Shown here piece by piece: positions 1 to 7,704 of a DNA stretch of 13,581 bases. How positions within the stretch are numbered: position 1 is the first letter of the stretch; each line of letters starts with the position of its first letter. The notes below the pieces were generated by a model, which was given only the letters and a program-made list of their open reading frames with translations, was not told the DNA's origin and made no database searches. Origin of the DNA: an uncultured Muribaculaceae bacterium (lineage in GTDB: Bacteria > Bacteroidota > Bacteroidia > Bacteroidales > Muribaculaceae); assembly GCA_910585275.1 (NCBI GenBank), contig CAJUCW010000059.1, positions 1 to 13,581 on the forward strand, in the 5' to 3' direction. The translations under genes and the position numbers were made by a program.

Positions 1-75
1 ACACGATCCATTTTAAGCTTGAATAATCAAGCCATTAACTGAATATCCCTAATTACCTCATGTGGTCATGATAAA

Positions 76-525
76 ATGATTAACCAGGTAGAAACCCTAA
101 TGAAAAGTAATCTATATCTTCCGGAGGAATGCCGTCCAAACACGGAATACACTGTATTGAGATATATTAGCCCTAAGTCATGTACCTCGTGTCAGTTGGA
201 GATGGGGAGATGGAGGGTGTATAAGAAGCGTATTGAAAAGAATTACCAAGGGAAGGTCGGCTTATTGTTCATAATTGACACCGACAACGTAAAAGAGGCA
301 AAAAGGCTCACTTCAATGTACGGTTTCTCCGATTACATATACATGGATTCGGTAGGTGATTTCCTTCGGAATAATCCTTCAATTGATTCTTTCGGTTCCG
401 ATGTGGTCATGCTATTGGACAGTGTTGGTTCTATAGTGGCTGTTGGAAATCCTGTAAAGGATGAAAGGGCATCTAAACTGTATGAAAATATGGTCAGCAA
501 CCATGTGATTAATGACCTGAAATAA
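76..525 (+). CDS. Thioredoxin-fold (TlpA/redoxin-like) protein, probably a lipoprotein that lost its signal peptide
   Basis: The 149-residue product resembles a Bacteroidales family of small thioredoxin-fold lipoproteins. It has a CTSC redox motif (C36 and C39) after a beta strand, a central LLFIIDTD strand, and a closing VVMLLDSVGSIVAVGNPV segment (about 110-127) typical of these proteins. The usual cis-proline before the last strands is not obvious, so disulfide chemistry is likely but unproven. As annotated, the protein has no signal peptide. However, the frame is open back to the TGA at 40-42, and bases 43-75 would encode ISLITSCGHDK, which looks like the end of a lipoprotein signal peptide with its lipobox cysteine. 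No ATG, GTG or TTG lies in that stretch. The simplest reading is a 5'-damaged gene whose export signal has been lost; the ATG at 76 may not be a true start. A second in-frame ATG lies at 100. It is followed by an unrelated gene on the same strand. Confidence 0.6.
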   Translation: MINQVETLMKSNLYLPEECRPNTEYTVLRYISPKSCTSCQLEMGRWRVYKKRIEKNYQGKVGLLFIIDTDNVKEAKRLTSMYGFSDYIYMDSVGDFLRNNPSIDSFGSDVVMLLDSVGSIVAVGNPVKDERASKLYENMVSNHVINDLK

Positions 526-599
526 ACATTTAGAGAGCAGACCTTTCATTGGCATGATAGGTGCCTCTTTTCGTATAATCTGTAATGAGTCTAGGGAAT

Positions 600-2459
600 A
601 TGGTTGTTTGGTTTCGATTTATAAAGGCATTCATGACCCTTTCGAGCGTAATGCTTTGCACTGCAATGGTTTCATGTTCGCGCGACGGCAATCTATCGGC
701 CGCGCTCGACCTTGCCGGGGACAACCGCGCCGAACTTGAAAAGGCACTGTCGCACTATTCCGGAGAACCGGAGAAACTGCAGGCGGCGGAATGGCTTGTG
801 GCAAACATGCCGGGCCATTCCTCCGTCGGCGGCGAGGCGGTGCGCGCATTCTGCGACTCTGTCATGCACCGTGCGATGACGAAGCCGGAAGCGGATTCCC
901 TGTGGAAGGCAATCTCGGCATCTTTCCCGAAACCGGAAAACCGCACCGACCTCCGGTCCGTGTCCGCCGGATTCCTCATCGACAATATCGACGCGGCCTT
1001 CAAAACATGGAAAGGGAGCCCCTGGCGCGACAGCGTCGGCTTCGAGAGTTTCCTCCGCCATGTGCTCCCTTACAGAATCGCCGACGAACCCCTGCGCACG
1101 GGGTGGCGCGATTCGTTGGCGGCGAAGTTCTCGCCGCTGCTCAAGGGGGTGACCGACCCGCGCAGGGCGTTCGAGATAGTCCGCAGGGAAATATTCTCGC
1201 AGGGAAAGACAAAGCCTCTGACATACCCTCACCTGATGGACGCGGCGGCATACCGCAACTATTTCTCCACGGTGTGCAAGGAACGGTGCATCCACCTTGC
1301 GGGCGCGTGCCGAGCTGTGGGTCTGCCCGTCGCCTACGACAACTGCGGGCGTTGGGCGAACTACAGCGACAACGTACATTCGTGGGTGTCGCTCGTGCTT
1401 CCGGGAGGCACCTACACCGTGGTCGATGACGATTCGGTGGCGAGGAAGCTCAATAAGATAGACGCCAGCGGGTATGTGCTCGCGCAGCCGATGCCAGAAG
1501 GCTACCCCTACGACGGAGATTTCCGCAAGAGGGTGGTGAAGGTGTGGCGTTCCACGTTCGACATCAACCCGACGGACGGCGTGCCGCAGTTCGGGGCGTC
1601 GGCATGGCTGTGCCATCCGAGGAGCGTGGATGTTTCGGAGGAATACGGCCTGACGGAAGCGGTGACGGTCGATGCCGGGGATGGTGTGGAGGACGTGTGG
1701 CTGTGTACCCATTCCCTGACGTCGGGATGGGTGGCGCAGGCGCATGCCAAAGCCGGGAAAGGGAAAGCGGTGTTCACCAACATGGGCGACTCCGTGATGC
1801 TCCTGCCGATGACGCTGAGGGGCGGCAAGCCGGAGGCCATCGGACATCCCTTCTACATCAGCGGCGGAAGGAAGGTGGAGGCCGTAGCCGATACAACGCA
1901 CAGGGTTTCCGCGACTTTCACCCGAAAATATCCACTTGAACCGGGCAAACTCAACGGGTACGCCCGGATGCCGGGCACGAGGATAGTGGCGGGCAGGGAT
2001 TCGGGTTTCCGCAACCCGGTGACGCTTTACACGCTCACGGATGTGCCTGTCTTCCACAACACTGCCTACGTGACACCGAAGGGGCGGTACCGTTGCCTGT
2101 GGGTCGAGACCGATCCGCCCGTGCGCCACTATATCGACAAGCTGGTGGCATACGGTTCGGACGGTAAGGTGATAGAGTCGGAAGGTAAACGAGGCCTTGA
2201 CTTCGGCAGGCGGGTGGAGATAGCGAGGATAGACTATTATCCCCGGAGCGACGGCAATTTCGTCGAACCGGGCGACGACTACGAGCTGGCATGGTGGGAC
2301 GGTACGGAATGGCGTTCGCTCGGCAAGCGTCACAGCGAGGGGTATGAACTGAGATACGACAACATCCCCCAAGGGGCGTTGCTGCTTCTCCACGACCTCA
2401 CGAAGGGTAAGGAGGAACGGCCGTTCACACTGCAAAATGGCCGCCAGGTGTGGTGGTGA
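600..2459 (+). CDS. Transglutaminase-like domain lipoprotein
   Basis: This is a large exported protein of a Bacteroidales family carrying a transglutaminase-like (papain-fold) domain. Counting from the upstream ATG at 585, a hydrophobic segment ends in the lipobox AMVSC (C31), so the mature protein is probably lipid-anchored in the cell envelope. The Cys-His-Asp triad of the superfamily is visible: C235 in KERCIHLAG followed by RAVGLP, H265 in NVHSW, and D281 in TVVDDDS. The N-terminal helical part has an LPYR...EPLR.GWRD block (161-175) typical of this family. The C-terminal half looks beta-rich. Proteins of this fold act as proteases, amidases or crosslinkers; the substrate cannot be read here. 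I prefer the ATG at 600 (MVVWFRFIKAF) because it gives a compact n-region, but 585 and 633 are also possible. The gene is markedly more GC-rich than the gene before it and has no clear terminator after it. Confidence 0.8.
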   Translation: MVVWFRFIKAFMTLSSVMLCTAMVSCSRDGNLSAALDLAGDNRAELEKALSHYSGEPEKLQAAEWLVANMPGHSSVGGEAVRAFCDSVMHRAMTKPEADSLWKAISASFPKPENRTDLRSVSAGFLIDNIDAAFKTWKGSPWRDSVGFESFLRHVLPYRIADEPLRTGWRDSLAAKFSPLLKGVTDPRRAFEIVRREIFSQGKTKPLTYPHLMDAAAYRNYFSTVCKERCIHLAGACRAVGLPVAYDNCGRWANYSDNVHSWVSLVLPGGTYTVVDDDSVARKLNKIDASGYVLAQPMPEGYPYDGDFRKRVVKVWRSTFDINPTDGVPQFGASAWLCHPRSVDVSEEYGLTEAVTVDAGDGVEDVWLCTHSLTSGWVAQAHAKAGKGKAVFTNMGDSVMLLPMTLRGGKPEAIGHPFYISGGRKVEAVADTTHRVSATFTRKYPLEPGKLNGYARMPGTRIVAGRDSGFRNPVTLYTLTDVPVFHNTAYVTPKGRYRCLWVETDPPVRHYIDKLVAYGSDGKVIESEGKRGLDFGRRVEIARIDYYPRSDGNFVEPGDDYELAWWDGTEWRSLGKRHSEGYELRYDNIPQGALLLLHDLTKGKEERPFTLQNGRQVWW

Positions 2460-2513
2460 ACGGCGTTGCCAACCGCTTGTCGTTATAATTTTTAGACAAT
2501 CCAATTTTTTTAT

Positions 2514-2544
2514 TTTCATAATTCGTTTAGAATCATTACATTTG
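2514..2544 (+). promoter_or_regulatory. Bacteroidetes-type promoter of the TPR/HTH gene
   Basis: TACATTTG at 2537-2544 matches the Bacteroidetes -7 consensus TAnnTTTG exactly. TTTC at 2514-2517 is a three-of-four match to the -33 TTTG box at the expected 19-base spacing. Transcription would begin near 2551, giving a leader of about 95 bases that contains the palindromic repeat at 2594-2617. Assigned from sequence pattern only. Confidence 0.6.
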
Positions 2545-2593
2545 CAGAACGTTAGGATACGTGTATGCAGCATTAGAATGCGACGAGTGGAAT

Positions 2594-2617
2594 CAAACAT
2601 GCCGGAGGCATGTCCCT
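2594..2617. repeat. REP-like palindromic repeat, copy 1
   Basis: The core is a perfect 7-base-pair palindrome, ACATGCC-GGA-GGCATGT (2597-2613). The whole 24-base segment recurs exactly, in reverse orientation, at 7070-7093, and similarity continues a few bases further past the CCCT end. It lies in the predicted leader of the TPR/HTH gene, 29 bases before its start codon, so it could form a hairpin in that mRNA. The form resembles short dispersed REP-type palindromes, but no RAYT transposase is visible in this window. Confidence 0.7.
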
Positions 2618-2646
2618 ACATAAACCAGACTAAACTACAAGTAACG

Positions 2647-4581
2647 ATGAAGACGTTTTATTTCCCGATTATCGGATTGCTGTTGATATTGTTTGCCGGC
2701 GGATGCGGCGAGATAGGCGCGGATAGGGGAGCGCGGGAGGCGTTGGAGCGGGCGGATGCGGTGCTCGACGCGATGCCGGATTCGGCGATGGCGATAATCG
2801 CGGGGATTGACACGACAAGACTCAATACCGAAAGACTGAGGGCTGATTATTCCTTGCTGCGGACGATGGCTCTTCTGAAAACCGATCCTTCCGCTGCCAC
2901 GGAAGAGGGATTGAAAGCGGCTTATGACTATTACGGCGATTCCGACGAGCCATCGCGGCAGGCGATGCTTACCCACTATGCAAAAGGAGCAACCGTTGAT
3001 TCGGGAGGAATCAAAATTTCGGAGTACGACCTGTCGATTAAACTTGCCAAGGGGGAATATTCTGCCAGATACCAAATGCAGGCATGGCTCAACAAATCGG
3101 TGGTGTATGCTGAAAGCCATGACGGCAAAGACGAACGGGAATGCATCGAAAAGGGAAAGGAAATAATTCTCACCACCAACGACTCCACAAGAATCGTACA
3201 TGCCTATCTCCTATCGGGCATAGCCTACAACGGAACACGCCAACATACGGAGGCACTCGATGAATTCAACGCCGCCCTTGATTACGTAAAAAAATATGGT
3301 GAGAAAGTCGGGGAACAAGAACTGAGATCAAACATCGCTTATACATATAGCCTCATCGGCAACCATCCACGGGCATTGGAAATATTCGACAGTATTTCTT
3401 CCAAAGGGGATGTCGCCTTGATTCCCCATTTTCTCTTTGCCTACACGCGCTCGATGTCGTATGTAAAAGGGATTGACAACGCTATAGCCATCGTTGACTC
3501 GCTCAATGACAAGGCGGACGACAATACAAAAGCGGTGTGGTATTATATGCTTTCCCAGCTCCATTCCGACAAGGGAGAATTGAAGAGAGCCTTGGCTTTC
3601 AGAGATTCGGTTGACAAGTATTCCGCCATAGTGCAGACGGAGATTGACGAAAAAAACGTGGTCAGACAAGAACGCGACATTGAAAAGGGCTTGACAGCCG
3701 AAATCCGGGCCGAAGCCGACAACTGGCATAAAACCGCCATAATTGTTATAATCTGTCTATGCATAGCAATGGCTGGCTGGTATCTCTACAGCGCAATTAT
3801 AAAAAAGCGCCACCGCAAAAATCTGAAAGAGAAGGAAGATGCCTTGAAGGAACGTGAAAATTCCATAACTGCGGAGTTAGAAGGGTTGGCGCAGCAGAAA
3901 GAACAGCTTTATTTAGAGAATGAAACATTGAAGAAGAGTCTTGAAGAAGCTATACAGAAAAGTAAAGTTCTCGAGCGGCAAAAAGATTCGCTTTGTCGGC
4001 AAGCCGCCGATTTAAAACAGAGTGAAGACCTTGACCCCTCCCCGGCGATTAATTATAAGGAAGAGAATGAAAAACTGCATCTTCAGATCCGCGAACTTGA
4101 GGAAAAGGAGACGGAAGCCAACCGACAGATAGAGGCAATAAAAAAAGAACGGTTAGAGTATTTCACAAAAATACATTCCATTGATGCATCGGTGCTTTTA
4201 AAACTCAGGAAAAACGGATACGAATGTACGCAAAAAGGTAAATTCCGACGCAAAGAGAACCCGGCACCCACCCGCCACAACGATGCACGGGATGAAGAAG
4301 ATATGCAATCGCTGGTGGCACGTGGAGAATATATCGTGGCCACATATCGCGATGCCGATACGCTCGAAGCCCTGGCCAATGAGTTGGATTGCCTTAAAAA
4401 CAATCTTATCACGGTTCTGAAGAATGACCGAAGCGTAAGCCCGTTGGTAATCCGGGCATTGATTTATGACCTATGCGGGTTCGACTACGGCGCCATCGGT
4501 ATGTTGCTCGGCATAACCTACAAGCATGCGTCGGTAATCCGGACCAATGCAAGGAAATTTACGCAGAAGCCCCGGACGTGA
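2647..4581 (+). CDS. Membrane-spanning TPR/coiled-coil protein with C-terminal HTH (one-component regulator type)
   Basis: This 644-residue protein has the build of the Bacteroidetes TPR/HTH regulators. An N-terminal signal (residues 1-20, ending FAGGC, possibly lipidated) precedes a periplasmic helical repeat region of about 330 residues with TPR-like units (for example HTEALDEFNAALDYV and HPRALEIFDSI). One membrane span follows (about 363-385, TAIIVIICLCIAMAGWYLY), flanked by the basic stretch KKRHRK. Next comes a long, highly charged coiled coil (about 386-505) and a C-terminal domain (about 552-640) whose end, DYGAIGMLLGITYKHASVIR, reads like a degenerate LuxR/sigma-type helix-turn-helix. 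By analogy it senses something in the periplasm and acts on transcription in the cytoplasm; the target is unknown. The ATG at 2647 was chosen over the open frame from 2437 because it starts a proper signal peptide and lies downstream of the promoter. DNA binding is inferred, not certain. Confidence 0.75.
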   Translation: MKTFYFPIIGLLLILFAGGCGEIGADRGAREALERADAVLDAMPDSAMAIIAGIDTTRLNTERLRADYSLLRTMALLKTDPSAATEEGLKAAYDYYGDSDEPSRQAMLTHYAKGATVDSGGIKISEYDLSIKLAKGEYSARYQMQAWLNKSVVYAESHDGKDERECIEKGKEIILTTNDSTRIVHAYLLSGIAYNGTRQHTEALDEFNAALDYVKKYGEKVGEQELRSNIAYTYSLIGNHPRALEIFDSISSKGDVALIPHFLFAYTRSMSYVKGIDNAIAIVDSLNDKADDNTKAVWYYMLSQLHSDKGELKRALAFRDSVDKYSAIVQTEIDEKNVVRQERDIEKGLTAEIRAEADNWHKTAIIVIICLCIAMAGWYLYSAIIKKRHRKNLKEKEDALKERENSITAELEGLAQQKEQLYLENETLKKSLEEAIQKSKVLERQKDSLCRQAADLKQSEDLDPSPAINYKEENEKLHLQIRELEEKETEANRQIEAIKKERLEYFTKIHSIDASVLLKLRKNGYECTQKGKFRRKENPAPTRHNDARDEEDMQSLVARGEYIVATYRDADTLEALANELDCLKNNLITVLKNDRSVSPLVIRALIYDLCGFDYGAIGMLLGITYKHASVIRTNARKFTQKPRT

Positions 4582-4666
4582 CGGCATGGGGAAGGATTTA
4601 ACATTGCGGGGATGAACCTCGGATATTGTTTTTCAGTTATAGAAGTAAACAGAAAATCAATAGACT

Positions 4667-5356
4667 ATGAAGACAACTCTCCTCTATCTGACTATAGCCG
4701 TGGCGCTCGCCGCCACTTCCGCCACAGCCCAGGCCGTGGTTCCCGCCGCCCGGTTGTCCGAAAGCGCCCTCTCAACCGCTCTCGCAGCCGGTAACGATGC
4801 TCCGGCAACACCCGTTGCCGCCATGCCGCTCGAACTCACCGCCATGGACCTCGTCTCAAAAGTTTACGGGGTGCTCGATACGGGCCTGTCGCAGAGCAGT
4901 ACGGTGGAGGAGGCAGGCCGTTGTCTGAATCTCACTCCTTCCGCCGACAGCACGGGTCTCTGGCTCGAGTCTGCCGACGGTTATGTGGTGAGCTACTACG
5001 GAATGAAACCCGACATAAGCGCAGTGGCGCATTTCGACGAGAAAGGCGCCACCGACTATTGCTATTTCTTCCTTTTCCCTTACGCCGAAGGCAACCGTGA
5101 GTTCGTCAACCATCAGCAGGCTCTTTTCAGCGGATGCCTGTTGCAGGAGATGAGCGACATCGGGCTTATAATCGGCGTGCCCGACTCTTCCGACGCCATT
5201 TTCGAGGCTTTCGGAAGCCATGCCGATAAACTCATCAACGTGCGCCTGACGGAAGAGGAACTTCCCGGCGACTCGGGTCTTTTCATCCTGATGCTCGGAG
5301 TCACCCCCCGCTCCTTCACCCACTACGACTTCATCATGGCCGAAAACCGCCCGTGA
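4667..5356 (+). CDS. Small secreted protein of unknown function
   Basis: I do not recognise a family for this 229-residue protein. It starts with a clear Sec signal peptide (MKTTLLYLTIAVALAATSATAQA, cleavage expected after residue 23), followed by an Ala/Pro-rich linker to about residue 55. The rest appears to be a compact alpha/beta domain with many aromatic residues, for example DYCYFFLFPYAEG and SFTHYDFIMAENRP. There is no lipobox, internal membrane segment or recognised catalytic motif, so a periplasmic or secreted location is likely. The start is supported by the signal peptide. The gene lies 85 bases after the TPR/HTH gene on the same strand; I found no good promoter in that gap, so co-transcription is possible. 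It converges on the acyl-CoA synthetase gene with only 12 bases between the two stop codons. The GC-rich codon use resembles that of the transglutaminase-like gene. Confidence 0.7.
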   Translation: MKTTLLYLTIAVALAATSATAQAVVPAARLSESALSTALAAGNDAPATPVAAMPLELTAMDLVSKVYGVLDTGLSQSSTVEEAGRCLNLTPSADSTGLWLESADGYVVSYYGMKPDISAVAHFDEKGATDYCYFFLFPYAEGNREFVNHQQALFSGCLLQEMSDIGLIIGVPDSSDAIFEAFGSHADKLINVRLTEEELPGDSGLFILMLGVTPRSFTHYDFIMAENRP

Positions 5357-5368
5357 AAGGGGGAATGG

Positions 5369-7027
5369 TTATTTCTTGTCGCGGATTTCGACTCGGCGGA
5401 TTTTGCCGCTGATAGTCTTGGGCAGTTCTTTTACGAATTCTATTATGCGGGGGTACTTGTAAGGCGCGGTGACGCGCTTCACATGGTTCTGAATCTCCTT
5501 AATCAAAACCTCCGGTTCCTCCAGGGCCCTTTGCTCATAATCCTTGGCAAGGACTATGGTGGCTTTCACCACCTGGCCGCGGATTTCATCGGGAACACCC
5601 GTGATGGCACATTCCACCACCGCCGGGTGAGTCATCAGCGCACTTTCCACCTCGAAGGGGCCGATACGGTAGCCCGACGATTTTATCACATCGTCCTTAC
5701 GTCCTACAAACCAATAATATCCGTCTTCATCGCGCCACGCCACGTCGCCCGTGTGGTATATGCCGTTGTCATACGCTTCACGCGTCAACTCAGGGTCATG
5801 CAGATATTCCTTAAACAGACCCAACGGCTTGCGCCCGTGCGTGCGGACTATGATTTCACCGTGTTCGCCGTCTTCCGCACTGCGTCCGTCGGGGGTGATT
5901 AGATCGATGTCATATTCCGGGCCTTTCTTACCCATCGAACCCGGCTTCGGTTCAAGCCAAGGGTAAGTGGCGATGGTAAGTGTGGTCTCAGTCTGTCCGA
6001 AACCCTCCATAAGCTTTATCCCCGTGAGCGAAAGCCATTCCTCATATACGCTCGGGTTGAGCGCCTCGCCCGCGATGGTGCAATATTCGAGGGTGGAAAG
6101 GTTGAACTTAGAAAGATCTTCGCGGATAAGGAAACGGAAAACCGTGGGAGGCGCACAGAAAGAGGTGATGCCGAAATCATGTATCTTGTGGAGCACATCC
6201 ACAGGCTCGAATTTCTCGAAATCATATACAAAGACATTAGCGCCGGCAATCCACTGGCCGTAGAGCTTACCCCACACCGCCTTCCCCCAGCCCGTGTCGG
6301 CGAGAGTGAGGTGAAGGCTGTCTTCCTTGAGGTTGTGCCAGTAGGAAGCCGTGATGATATGTCCGAGGGGGTAAGTGAAATCATGCGCCACCATCTTCGG
6401 TTCGCCTGTGGTGCCGGATGTGAAATAAAGCAGCGACACATCCTCGTTGGTGTTGACCTCGGCGGGACGCACGAACGGCGCGGCAGAATCGATGCACTTG
6501 TTGAAGTCATACCATCCCTCAGGCACCACCGGTCCCGTAGAAATCAGTGCCTTCACCGTAGGGCAGTCGGGCATGGCCTTCTCGATATGGTCAATCACCA
6601 CTTGATCGCCCACGCAGATGATGGCCTTAATCCCGGCCTTTTCACACCGGTATTTCACGTCTTTCGCCGTCAGCAGGTGGGTGGCGGGGATTACCGTTGC
6701 CCCAAGCTTGTGAAGGGCGATTATCGAAAACCAGAACTGGTAATGGCGCTTCAGGATTAGCATCACCATGTCGCCCCTGCCGATGCCGAGGCTCTGCAGG
6801 AACGAAGCTGTCTTGTCGCTCTCCCTTTTTATGTCGGCAAAAGTGAACTGTATCTTTTCCCCCTTGTCGTTGGTCCAAAGCAACGCAGGTTTATCGGGCT
6901 CTTTTTCAGCCCAGGCATCAACTACGTCATATCCGAAATTGAAATTCTCCGGGACGTTGACATGGAAATTCTCCATGAAGTCCTCGTATGAATCGAATTC
7001 TGTCTTGTCAAGAAATTTTTCAAGCAT
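5369..7027 (-). CDS. AMP-forming acyl-CoA synthetase (medium-chain/acetyl-CoA synthetase-like)
   Basis: This 552-residue protein belongs to the ANL superfamily, which activates a carboxylic acid with ATP to an acyl-adenylate and transfers it to CoA in the cytoplasm. All core motifs are present: the phosphate-binding loop YFTSGTTGEPK (201-211), FGQTETT (343-349), YHTGD (424-428), the hinge region GRKDDVIKSSGYRIGPFEVE (442-461), and the C-terminal catalytic lysine K542 in PKTISGKIRR. The GYRIGPFEVE form and the overall length fit the medium-chain acyl-CoA synthetase (MACS/ACSM-like) branch rather than the longer classical acetyl-CoA synthetases. The substrate could be a short, branched or aromatic acid and cannot be read from sequence. 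It lies 105 bases downstream of the XRE/cupin gene with no clear promoter of its own, so the two probably form an operon. The intergenic gap carries copy 2 of the palindromic repeat. Confidence 0.92.
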   Translation of the reverse strand: MLEKFLDKTEFDSYEDFMENFHVNVPENFNFGYDVVDAWAEKEPDKPALLWTNDKGEKIQFTFADIKRESDKTASFLQSLGIGRGDMVMLILKRHYQFWFSIIALHKLGATVIPATHLLTAKDVKYRCEKAGIKAIICVGDQVVIDHIEKAMPDCPTVKALISTGPVVPEGWYDFNKCIDSAAPFVRPAEVNTNEDVSLLYFTSGTTGEPKMVAHDFTYPLGHIITASYWHNLKEDSLHLTLADTGWGKAVWGKLYGQWIAGANVFVYDFEKFEPVDVLHKIHDFGITSFCAPPTVFRFLIREDLSKFNLSTLEYCTIAGEALNPSVYEEWLSLTGIKLMEGFGQTETTLTIATYPWLEPKPGSMGKKGPEYDIDLITPDGRSAEDGEHGEIIVRTHGRKPLGLFKEYLHDPELTREAYDNGIYHTGDVAWRDEDGYYWFVGRKDDVIKSSGYRIGPFEVESALMTHPAVVECAITGVPDEIRGQVVKATIVLAKDYEQRALEEPEVLIKEIQNHVKRVTAPYKYPRIIEFVKELPKTISGKIRRVEIRDKK

Positions 7028-7069
7028 ATTGCAAAGAGTAACCGATGGAATGCCTAAACGATTCTATGC

Positions 7070-7093
7070 AGGGACATGCCTCCGGCATGTTTG
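7070..7093. repeat. REP-like palindromic repeat, copy 2 (reverse orientation)
   Basis: This is the exact reverse complement of the 24 bases at 2594-2617. The palindromic core is ACATGCC-TCC-GGCATGT (7074-7090). It sits between the XRE/cupin stop codon and the acyl-CoA synthetase start, inside the presumed operon mRNA, where a hairpin could affect mRNA stability or the relative expression of the two genes. Confidence 0.7.
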
Positions 7094-7132
7094 GGAAGAT
7101 GGCAAACCGTCAATGTTATTGGGATGATTGTC

Positions 7133-7684
7133 TTATGAGATGATTGCAAGCATTTTCACCGGTCGGTCGCCGATGGCTCTGAGGCCGTGGGGCTTGCGGG
7201 CATCAAACATGATTGTGTCGCCGGGATTGAGCACGTTGACCTTGCCTCCAACGGTGATTTCGAGCGTGCCTTCCACCACGAAGTTGAATTCCTGTCCCTC
7301 ATGGGAATTCAGCGCAAGCGGCCCCTCTTCCCTGGATGGTTCGACAGTCACCATAAACGGGGCCATCACACGACGCTGAAAACCTGCTGCGAGGTCCTGA
7401 TAGCTGTATGCGCCGGTGCGCTCCACCTTTATGCCTTGTCCGGAGCGGGTGACGTAATAAGAATTCATTCTCGGTTCGCTGCCGAACATCAGCGCGGTCA
7501 TCTCCACGCCGTAGGCCGACGAAAGGGAATGCAGGAAACTGACCGGGATATCGATTGTGCCGCTCTCATATTCGGCAAGGAGAGCCGGCGAGACGCCACA
7601 CCGCGCCGCCATTTCCTCCGTCGAGAGGTCGAGGGCATCGCGCAAGCCACGCAGCCGTTCGGCAATTTGCTTTATATAATCCAT
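7133..7684 (-). CDS. XRE-family HTH regulator with C-terminal cupin domain
   Basis: This 183-residue protein pairs an N-terminal XRE-type helix-turn-helix (about 6-62; STEEMAARCGVSPALLAEYE forms the HTH core) with a C-terminal cupin sensor domain (about 105-183). The cupin motifs are SHEGQEFNFVVEG (127-139, H128 and E132) and LNPGDTIMFDARKPHGL (142-158, H156). Regulators of this build typically bind a small ligand or metal in the cupin barrel and control an adjacent catabolic gene. The next gene downstream is an acyl-CoA synthetase, so the ligand may be its substrate or product (inference). The start at 7684 is supported by the promoter only about 20 bases upstream. A palindrome inside that promoter suggests that the protein regulates its own operon. 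Confidence 0.88.
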   Translation of the reverse strand: MDYIKQIAERLRGLRDALDLSTEEMAARCGVSPALLAEYESGTIDIPVSFLHSLSSAYGVEMTALMFGSEPRMNSYYVTRSGQGIKVERTGAYSYQDLAAGFQRRVMAPFMVTVEPSREEGPLALNSHEGQEFNFVVEGTLEITVGGKVNVLNPGDTIMFDARKPHGLRAIGDRPVKMLAIIS

Positions 7685-7704
7685 GCTTATTGCTATTTTT
7701 ACGA

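Noticed and set aside
40..42. TGA as a possible selenocysteine or recoded codon
   Set aside because: No SECIS-like hairpin or start codon upstream supports read-through; loss of the signal peptide is simpler.
551..577. Terminator after the first gene
   Set aside because: The GGCA/TGCC stem has only four pairs with a short mixed T tract, which is within chance expectation.
802..813. Third copy of the palindromic repeat
   Set aside because: Only 12 bases match one half of the repeat, and they lie inside coding sequence without the second arm.
693..2600. Minus-strand open frame of 635 codons opposite the transglutaminase-like gene
   Set aside because: Its translation is rich in Arg, His and Pro without domains, and the plus strand encodes a recognisable catalytic domain. 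Long antisense frames are expected in GC-rich genes.
2437..2646. N-terminal extension of the TPR/HTH protein (open frame from 2437)
   Set aside because: It overlaps the end of the previous gene, lies partly upstream of the predicted promoter and crosses the palindromic repeat; the signal peptide starts at 2647.
5345..5370. Bidirectional terminator between the convergent genes
   Set aside because: AACC/GGTT and CCC/GGG can pair only with bulges, and the T-runs are poor; not strong enough to annotate.
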